Assembly (NCBI RefSeq): GCF_008831285.2
Contig: NC_045139.1
Location: forward strand, 11,690,704-11,754,703
DNA length: 64,000 nt
Source of the DNA: Nymphaea colorata
Taxonomy: Eukaryota > Streptophyta > Magnoliopsida > Nymphaeales > Nymphaeaceae
Direction of reading: 5' to 3'
A program made the position numbers and the translations under genes. Every line of letters starts with the position of its first letter. Positions within the stretch are counted from its first letter, which is position 1. The notes beneath the pieces are model-generated. The model was not told the origin of the DNA, did no database searches, and saw only the letters and a list, made by a program, of their open reading frames with translations. Positions 56,641 to 64,000 of the stretch are shown here, piece by piece.

Positions 56641-58500
56641 AATTCCGGCTTTGCCCTTTGAGAACTTAGGGCATTTCCCTTGATACGGTTATACCCCTTG
56701 ATTTCTTCGTTTTCCTTTTCCTGTCCCCATTCGACAACAGATCGGGTCCGAACCAGATCCGCTTTAGCTACTAAAATCCATATTTCAGGAAAAATACCAG
56801 AATTCACATTTCATTGGGTCTTGGATGAACGCTGTTTAGGCAACAAGTTTGACCCGGACCAGGTCAACGTTGTCGAGCTAAGACACGGATCCTGACTTTA
56901 CTCGACGAAGGACCTGAGCTTACCCTGCTCTCCCTATTTAGAGATGTACGGCCAGTCAAGCTAACTTGGGCAGTTGGGCTCAACTCGAACTCGCCCATAT
57001 GAGCTCAACTCAAGTCTCAATCTCCACTTGTTTAATAAACGAGTTGATTTTGAGCTTGAGTTCAAACTCCAATTCTAAATGAAGTTTGAATTACCCAAGT
57101 TCGATTCGTTCAAACTCGACTTAGCTCATGTCTTCTATGTTTGTTAATCTTCATGGGCATGTTGGTAAGTTTGATGACTTTGAATGTCCTTTTCATGGTT
57201 TTCAGATCAAGTGACAAACTGAGACGAGTTGAGTTCAGACTCAGTTTATCAAGTCGAGCTCAGCCATGGTTTATCGAGCCAAACAATATGTAAATGGAGT
57301 CGCATTCGAGCTCGACTTTCTTATTATGTATCCTATCACTGCATTAGACCTAAGATCCAAAATCTTAGCTGGCACTAAAACTTGGATTTGAAATTCCCCT
57401 TTTTATATGATAGGAAGATTCATCGTTTGTATAGAAATTGATTTCATAAAGCGTGGATTTTAGATCCCCTCCAAATATATCCCAATTATTTAAACATGGC
57501 TTTGTGTTCCAAGGGTACTACAAGGGCAAGATGATCTTTACCCTTATAAGACTCAAACTAAAATCCTACATTTTACAAGTCCTTTTCATGACCGGCTACG
57601 CTATACTCCTTTAGGTTAGTCTAACTTGTTATCTTATTATTATTACTTAGTCCTAGTACGATTGATAGAGCATAAATATTTATTTTCTTTCTATAGAGGG
57701 AAAACATTGTCTCACCTATCAAACTCTACCTTCCAAAGGATACTATTACTGAATCATACTTTCTCATTTTCTTATAAGACTTAAGTAAAGCTGTAAACTT
57801 TCAGGTACAAGTTATTGATTAATTTATTATTAACATTGTAAAAAAAGTTGTTACAGGTGAATGTAGAATAGCAGGGCTATCCCTTATGGGTTTGTGCAAT
57901 AATGTATATTCAGGTAGGATCCATCATTTGGCAAATGTTAGTTACTTAATTGGATTTCATGTAAATGAATCTGCATTAGGATTCATACCCTAAATTTTAA
58001 AACGAGACTCAAATCTCACTAGGATAATATCCAACATCTGTGTATAATGATGTCAGATATTTATTGAATCCCAATAAAAGTATGAAGACATGAATTCATA
58101 TTTCAGCTAGGAAATTGCATATCAAGGTTTGAATCCGATCATTAATGGGATGTGATGTGTTTTCCAGAACCGACTACACTGATCCGAAACTACATATTTC
58201 CTATCCATTGATCCATTTGGCCGATGACATTGAGTAAGCACCGCGTGCAATTGCAGAGTCTTTCGAGACATGAAAAAAAGTTCATAAGATAACTTTTTCA
58301 TATTACTTGTTCCTCAAAGTTCCATCTTTGGAAATGAAGGCCGAGGCTCTCACTTTTTTTGATCACGCGGTGACTAATTGCCGAAACTGAAGGGGAATTG
58401 CTCCATTCATCGACAAGTCATAAACGAGATGCGTTGTCTTGAACGGAGACGTTCGGGTTTATAGTGCCTTCAAGAAAATTTTGTGAAGGACAATCATCAA
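56641..58500. other. Intergenic with GAGCTCGA-type repeat, copy 3
   Basis: The segment 56,945-57,330 holds the same family of words as at 28,950 (AACTCGAACTCGCCC, TTTAATAAACGAG, GTCGAGCTCAGCC). The rest is AT-rich with no gene. Confidence 0.5.
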
Positions 58501-58504
58501 CGCT

Positions 58505-58578
58505 GGCCTATTAGCTCAGTTGGTTAGAGCGTCGTGCTAATAACGCGAAGGTCGCAGGTTCGAGACCTGCATGGGCCA
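58505..58578 (+). tRNA. Nuclear tRNA-Ile(AAT)
   Basis: The 74-nt cloverleaf is complete: acceptor GGCCTAT pairs with ATGGGCC, D arm AGCTCAGTTGGTTAGAGC, anticodon loop CTAATAA (AAT, read as IAU), T arm GCAGGTTCGAGACCTGC. The internal A and B boxes (TAGCTCAGTTGG and GGTTCGAGACC) match the RNA polymerase III consensus, and a run of ten T at about 58,600 is the terminator. No intron; CCA is not encoded, as expected in plants. Confidence 0.95.
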
Positions 58579-58598
58579 TTTATACTTTGAGCGCTTCT

Positions 58599-58610
58599 AA
58601 TTTTTTTTTT
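58599..58610 (+). terminator. Pol III T-run terminator of tRNA-Ile
   Basis: An uninterrupted T run starts about 21 bases after the tRNA 3' end. Confidence 0.8.
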
Positions 58611-59686
58611 AACCGCTTCGTGAAGTTTCGATTATATCTTGCAACTGTCATGAATCAAGATTAACCTATTTTACTGTTGAAGCGACAATCTTGCAGCAAA
58701 TACTTTCATTGGATATTAATTAAGCCATTTCGATATTTTGGATCATAAAAAATTTAAATACTACCATTGAATATTGAATTAAACGATTTCGAAACATTTT
58801 GAATCATCAAAAATTTTGCAGTGAATGGTCGCATTTCCCCTTTTTTGCAAGGGCTGTTTTCCTGAAAAAAGAAAGAGTTATTTTTGGGAATACCGTCGAA
58901 ATATTGTGAGAATTTGAAATGGCGGCTTGCATTGCTCGCTGATGTCAAAACCATGCAACCACCGTAAAGGAAAAACAAATTGAAATTGTGTTTGCATTCC
59001 TGGAAGCATTCTGAAACCTGTTTGCTTCAGCGTCTCTAATTAAACTTAAGTTTATGGTATTCCTCTTGAGCACGACCCACTGTCGGATCCGCAAATGCCA
59101 GAAAAAAAAAAAAAAAAAGGAAAGAAACTTATTTGTATATGAACTAGTCCTCTAATGTTTCGGGTAAAAACTTTCATCACTACGAACAGGAAAAAGGAAA
59201 TTCTAACAAAGGGCTTCTGGTTAGCAACAACTTACACCCTTTTTCCTACAAATTCTTTCTGCCTCTGCACCATTCATATCATTACATGAAGTTGAAACCC
59301 GCACCTCCACTTCCCTCTTCCAAACCGAAAGTCCCCTTCACACTTGTCATAATTCACTGACAGCAAAGTATTATTAATATCTTTGAAAGTTCTAAGATTT
59401 GGGCATTTCAGCCTCCAACTTTAACATCTTCGGAAAGAAGAAATGATATGGTGCCTGAGCTCTAGTTGACAAGGGCATTGCTTGAAAGATTCATCTTTCA
59501 TTGAATTGCGCATAGAGCTCTAGAAGTGTCTTCCCAAAGAACCCCGTGGAGGCGACTCCTGTTGTTTGTTTTTGACATGGTCATATACAAGTCAAACAGT
59601 GGGCATTTGTATCATTATTCAAATAGTTCTTTTTACTTTTTGTAAGGGTTTGAGTTGGTTCCCTTTTTCCAGTTTTCCCCCTTTTT
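58611..59686. other. Intergenic, no gene
   Basis: AT-rich sequence with an A run at 59,102-59,118. No coding or RNA feature is supported up to the LTR start. Confidence 0.5.
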
Positions 59687-60223
59687 TGTTGTGGGCTACA
59701 TTTTTGGTGGAGAGTCCTCAAGTTGTGGTTGAAAAAATGGAGCCTCCATGCAAGCTGCTGCAGTTTTCTCCATACAAACAAATGGTAGAGAGAAAAAACG
59801 ATGTGATCTTCATCTTTTCAGAAGAACGACAGGTTGGTAACAAGTTTGGGCAGTCATTTTCTGCTGATTTTCAGTATTTTGTGAAGAGAGAAGACAGAGA
59901 CAAATTTGGGGCGAAAGGTCACTGCGTAGCAGCGTTGTTTGTAAGGGGATTTGTTTGTTTCAGTTTATTTGATCTCAGTGTACTTGATGTTCCCTATAAT
60001 AGAGAATCCTGTTGAGTTCTCCCTGTGGATGTAGGAAGGCAAACAGTTTATCCGAACCACGTAAATTAGTGTACTTTCTGTGTGACTGGTTTCTTTGTTT
60101 TTCTATCTGCCGGCTCATTTCTTTGTTCACTGTCTTGATATCACATACACATATCTATTTAGAGATGTTGTTTTTCACCTTACCCTGTATTTTGCTTGCA
60201 ATCTGTTCTCCTTTTTTTCAACA
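59687..60223 (+). repeat. 5' LTR of a Ty1/copia element
   Basis: It starts TGTTG and ends CAACA, an inverted terminal pair. The second half (TCTCCCTGTGGATGTAGG, CCGAACCACGTAAATTAG) is the familiar R/U5 block of Tork-type plant copia elements. A degenerate primer binding site TAGAATCAGAGCC follows at 60,226-60,238. The 3' LTR lies outside the window, so length and target duplication cannot be confirmed. The 149-codon frame 59,566-60,015 is not a gene. Confidence 0.7.
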
Positions 60224-60292
60224 TCTAGAATCAGAGCCAAGTTGCAATATTTGTGTTTGTGGTAGTTGGTTTTAAGGACTGTGACGTCAAAT

Positions 60293-60844
60293 ATGTCAAT
60301 GACTAAGTTTGACGGCAATATTAATTTTGGTCTATGGCAAAAACATGTAAAAGCCATTTTGGTTCAGAACAACTTGCATAAAGCCTTGCTTGGAAAAGAG
60401 AAATCAGGGATTAAAGATGATGATTGGGATGAGTTAGACCTGAAGGCAATCAGTACAATTCAGCTTTGTCTAGCTAATGAGGTAATGTATAATGTTGCAG
60501 ATGTAGATACTACGACTGATTTGTGGGTTAAATTAGAAAAATTATATATGTCGAAGTCTCTCACAAATAAGTTGTATTTGAAAAAGCAGCTCTATAGTTT
60601 ACGTATGACTGATGGGACAAATTTGTTTGAACATTTAAATGTCTTTAATAGGTTAATTACTCAACTTCGCAGTGTTGGTGTTAAGGTAGATGAAGAAGAC
60701 CAGACCCTTCTTCTTCTTTCATCTATGCTTAAAGTGTATGACCATCTTGTGACTACTATTCTTTATGGAAAAGACACTTTAAAACTTGAAGAAGTTAGAA
60801 CTACTTTGCTTTCAAATGAAGCCAGACATAAGCCAAATCATTGA
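60293..60844 (+). pseudogene. copia gag (UBN2-type), stopped early
   Basis: The first ATGs are at 60,293 and 60,299, the latter before TKFDGNINFGLWQ. The frame has the conserved LWQKHVKAIL, LWVKLEKLYM, LKKQLYSLRM and FNRLITQLRSVG of copia gag and ends at a TGA (60,842) before the zinc knuckle. The knuckle at about 60,945-61,000 lacks its first Cys and its His and has a TAG inside. No functional Gag. Confidence 0.88.
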
Positions 60845-60987
60845 GAAAATTTGATGGTGAAAGAACATGGTCATGATAGCGGTCGTCAAAAGCATAAATT
60901 CAGCAAGAAATTCAGATCTCGATCCAAGTCAAAAGGTATAGACATCAGATACAGGAATTGCAAAGAAGAGGGTAATTAGAAAGTTGA

Positions 60988-62541
60988 TTGTTCAAAGCTT
61001 TAAAGAAAAATATGAACAGAAAAAGAAAGCAGCTGCAAGCAAGTGTAGTATCAGACGTCGATGGAGATGTGCTGGCCATTTCTTCAGGTAATAATATCCA
61101 ACCTGATGTATGGATTTTAGGTTCTGGATGTTCATACCATATGTGTCCTCATGAGTCATGGTTCGATTATTATACATCATGTGATACTGGAAAAGTGTTG
61201 ATGGAAAATAATACAGAATGTAAATCAGTTGGAATTGGATCCATACAAATAAAAATGTTTGATGGTGTCATTACAACTTTAACAGAAGTTAGACACGTTC
61301 CAGATTTAAGAAAAAGTCTTATTTCTATTGGTACATTAATGGTTTTACATTTAGTGGTTCTAATGACATATTGAAAGTGAAGCGAGGAGCTTTAGTTGTC
61401 ATGAAAGGAGAGAAAGTTGGATCTCTATAGAGGTTGATTGGAGAAATTGTAACAGGGACAGCTGCCATTTCATCTTTCTCATCCCTTTCTGATGATGATA
61501 TTGCATATTTATGGCATGCTAGATTAGGCCACATGAGTGAAAGAGAGATTCAAAAGTTGTATAATAGAAAGCTTCTCAAGGGCATCAAATCATGCAAATT
61601 TGAATTTTGTAAATGTTGTGTTCTTGGTAAACAATGCAAATCAAATTCTCAACCTCTACAAAAAGAAGTAAGGACATTCTTGAATATATCCATTCATATG
61701 TACGAGGGTCTGCACCAGTTACCTAAAGGCAGAGCTAGATTTTTTTGTTACGTTCATTGATGACTAGTCTCGAAAAGTTTGGATATATTTTCTCAAGTAT
61801 AAATCTGAAGTATTTGAGACATTTAAAGAATGGAAAGCGAGAGTAGAAAATCAAACAGGTAAAAAGTTAAAGGTGTTAAGAAGTGACAATGGTGGTGCAT
61901 ATACGTCATCTCAGTTTGAAAATTTTTGCAAAGTTGAAGGGATTACTCAACATTTCACTATTTCAGGTACACCACAACAAAATGGCGTGGCAGAGAGAAT
62001 GAATAGAATTTTGATTAAGAGGGCTCGTTGCATGAGGTTGTTTGTAGATTTACCAAAACAGTTTTGGGCAGAAGCTGTTAATACAACATTTTTTTTAGTA
62101 AATAGATCTCCTTCTACAACGTTAAAGGAAGTATGATACGGTAAGCCAGTTGATTACTCTGACATACATATTTTTTGTTGTCATATTTATGTGTTATTGC
62201 AGGAATGAGAAAGAAGAAAACTTGATGCTAAATCAAAGAAATGTATCTTTCTTGGATACAAATCAGGCATGAAATGGTATAAAGTATGGAACCCCAACAC
62301 ACAGAAAGTGGAGATCAGCAGAAACATAGTCTTTAATGAAGCTTCATTGTTAAAGAAAATTCAATATTGTGATAAAGGCATTGAAAAAACAAGCAATCCA
62401 ATTCAGCTAGAGTGGAGTAATGACAAGATCAACCAAATTTTAGAAGAACCATCACAAGATAGTGAGGAAGATGAACAACCACTTAAAGTACCTTATTCTA
62501 TTGCGAAGGGTAGAGAAAGAGGGAAGTTAGATTACCTTTAA
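60988..62541 (+). pseudogene. copia protease and integrase, degenerate
   Basis: The protease region reads WILGSGCSYHM: the catalytic Asp of the usual DSG triad is Gly (codon GGT at 61,120-61,122). The GAG-pre-integrase domain has LWHARLGHMSE and the paired Cys (CKCCVLGK). The DDE core follows in pieces: a stop after FID at about 61,757, then VLRSDNGGAYTS and NGVAERMNR, so the second Asp and the Glu are present. Another TGA is at 62,134, where a Trp codon is expected. The frame 62,269-62,541 continues with the C-terminal KVEISRNIVFNE. Confidence 0.88.
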
Positions 62542-62569
62542 AATTTCAAGATACAGTAACATATGCATT

Positions 62570-64000
62570 TCCAGTTATGTCTACTGAATCATTGACTTTT
62601 CAGAAAGCGATGATAGTAAAAGATGGATGGCTGTTATGGAAAATGAAATGAAGTCTCTTTAAAAGAATCAGACATGAGAACTGGTAAGTCTTCCAGAAAA
62701 AAAGAAAGTTATTGGCTGCAAATGGATGTTTAGAATAAAAGAATCCTCAAGTGCAAAAGAACCACCAAAGTACAAAGCCAGGCTCGTGGCCAAGGGCTAT
62801 GCTCAGAAAAAATGAGTCGATTTTTCAAAAATTTGTCTCCAGTTTTGAAACATTGCTCAATTAGAGTTTTGTTAGTCATGGTAGCTATTGATGATTTGGA
62901 ACTAGAACAACTAGATGTTAAAACTGCATTTTTACATGGTAGCCTAAAAGAAGAAATATATATGCAGCAGCTAGAAGGATTTATTCAAGCAAAAAATGAA
63001 GAGCTAGTGTGCAAATTGAAAAGGTCACTCTATGGCTTGAAGCAAACACCACGACAGTGGTACAAAAGATTTGACACATTTATGTTGGCACAAGGCTACA
63101 ATAGGAGCAGGTATGACAGTTGTGTTTACTTTCATTTTTTGAATGATAGTTCTATTATTATTTTGATGCTTTATATGGATGACATGCTTATAGCATGCAA
63201 ATACATACTAGAAATTGCTAAGTTAAAATATGAAATTAAAAATGAATTTGAAATGAAAGATTTGAGGGTAGCCAAAAGAATTCTAGGTATTGAAATTCGT
63301 AGAGATTGAGAGAAGAAGAAATTGTAGTTGACACAAAAGGAGTATGTTAATAAAGTGTTGGATAAATTCAATATGAAGAATGCAAAATTAGCATATACTC
63401 TACTTACTCAACACTTTAAGTTATTTTTGAAAGATTGTCCTCAATCTGAAAAAGAGAGCAACGTTATGAGTAAAATATCATATGCTAATGCAGTTGGATG
63501 TCTTATATATGTCATGATTTGCACTAGGCCTGATTTATCTCATGCAGTAAGTGTTGTCAGCAGATATATGGCAAATATATGTCAAAGACATTGGTAGGCA
63601 GTAAAATGGATTTTGCGATATTTGAAGGGCTCATCATATTTTGGTTTACTATTTCAGGCAGGTACAAATATTTCTGATGCTTTTATTGGCTATGTTGATT
63701 TAGATTACGCAAGTGACTTGGTGGACAAAAGAAGATCAACAACAAGGTACATATTTACTCTAGGTGGACGCCCAATCAGTTGGAAAGTTACATTATAGGA
63801 TATTGTTGCTTTATCAACAACTGAATCAGAGTATATTGCTGCAGTAGAAGCTGCCAAAGAAGCAGTTTGGTTAAGAGGACTTGTTAATGAACTGGGTATT
63901 ATGCAGGAAGGTGTCAAATTACATTGTAATAGTCAAAGTGCAATTTTTTTAGCTAAAGATTTAGTTTATCATTCAAGAACTAAACATATAGATGTTAGAT
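62570..64000 (+). pseudogene. copia reverse transcriptase and RNase H, degenerate, cut by window end
   Basis: RT starts with KARLVAKGYAQK at about 62,776, meets TGA at 62,811, shifts frame, and goes on with LEQLDVKTAFLHG, LYGLKQTPRQWYK and the active site LYMDDML (YMDD rather than the commoner YVDD) to a stop at 63,307. RNase H follows with ARPDLSHAV-type RPDLSHAV, RYLKGSS, DADWA-equivalent VDLDYASD and STTESEYIAAVEAAKEA, interrupted by TAG at 63,594 and 63,796. The text runs out at TKHIDVR, so the 3' end and LTR are outside the window. Confidence 0.9.

Noticed and set aside
59566..60015. 149-codon frame before the copia gag
   Set aside because: It begins with a non-ATG codon and spans the LTR border, so it is not a gene.

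Overview
The window is nuclear DNA of a flowering plant. The coding genes are split by GT-AG introns. The named genes (20S proteasome alpha4, organellar RsgA GTPase, an F-box/kelch protein, cytosolic ribosomal protein L17) all read as plant orthologues. The spaces between them are AT-rich and filled with decayed Ty1/copia and Ty3/gypsy retroelements, MITEs, LINE pieces, microsatellites and an organelle-derived insert. Nothing in the sequence fixes the species; it does not look like a grass.

Layout. 1-20 kb is gene-poor: a degenerate repeat tract, a possible MULE-like MITE, a 55-bp alternating CA/CG tract, a LINE fragment, a broken copia element (10.9-12.7 kb) whose 3' LTR has a tandem-repeat U3, a broken chromovirus (12.7-15.2 kb) and a hAT-type MITE. 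20.1-26.7 kb is a head-to-head pair: PAC1 (proteasome alpha4) on the minus strand and an RsgA-type circularly permuted GTPase on the plus strand, sharing one upstream region of a few hundred bases. 26.7-34 kb is repeat-rich and without a recognisable gene. 35.46-36.75 kb is a single-coding-exon F-box/kelch gene behind a GC-rich promoter. 37-53 kb is again intergenic. It holds a complete non-autonomous LTR retrotransposon with an exact 5-bp target duplication (42,354-46,874), three hAT-type MITEs within 1.3 kb (48.25-49.57 kb), organelle-derived tRNA pieces (50.2-50.65 kb) and a LINE remnant. 53.0-56.54 kb is RPL17 on the minus strand in seven coding exons. 58.5 kb carries a nuclear tRNA-Ile(AAU). 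59.69 kb to the window end is a copia element with its 5' LTR, cut by the window edge and riddled with stops.

The most interesting signal is inside the last intron of RPL17. Three tandem units of about 135 nt on the sense strand each fold by eye as a two-hairpin box H/ACA snoRNA: an H box ATAGCA, an ACA box three bases from the inferred 3' end, and a 5' hairpin whose pocket sits 14 nt from the H box. The stems are kept by wobble and paired changes between copies. This looks like an intron-encoded snoRNA cluster that grew by tandem duplication inside a ribosomal protein gene, so one transcript would supply both a ribosomal protein and RNA-guided pseudouridylation.
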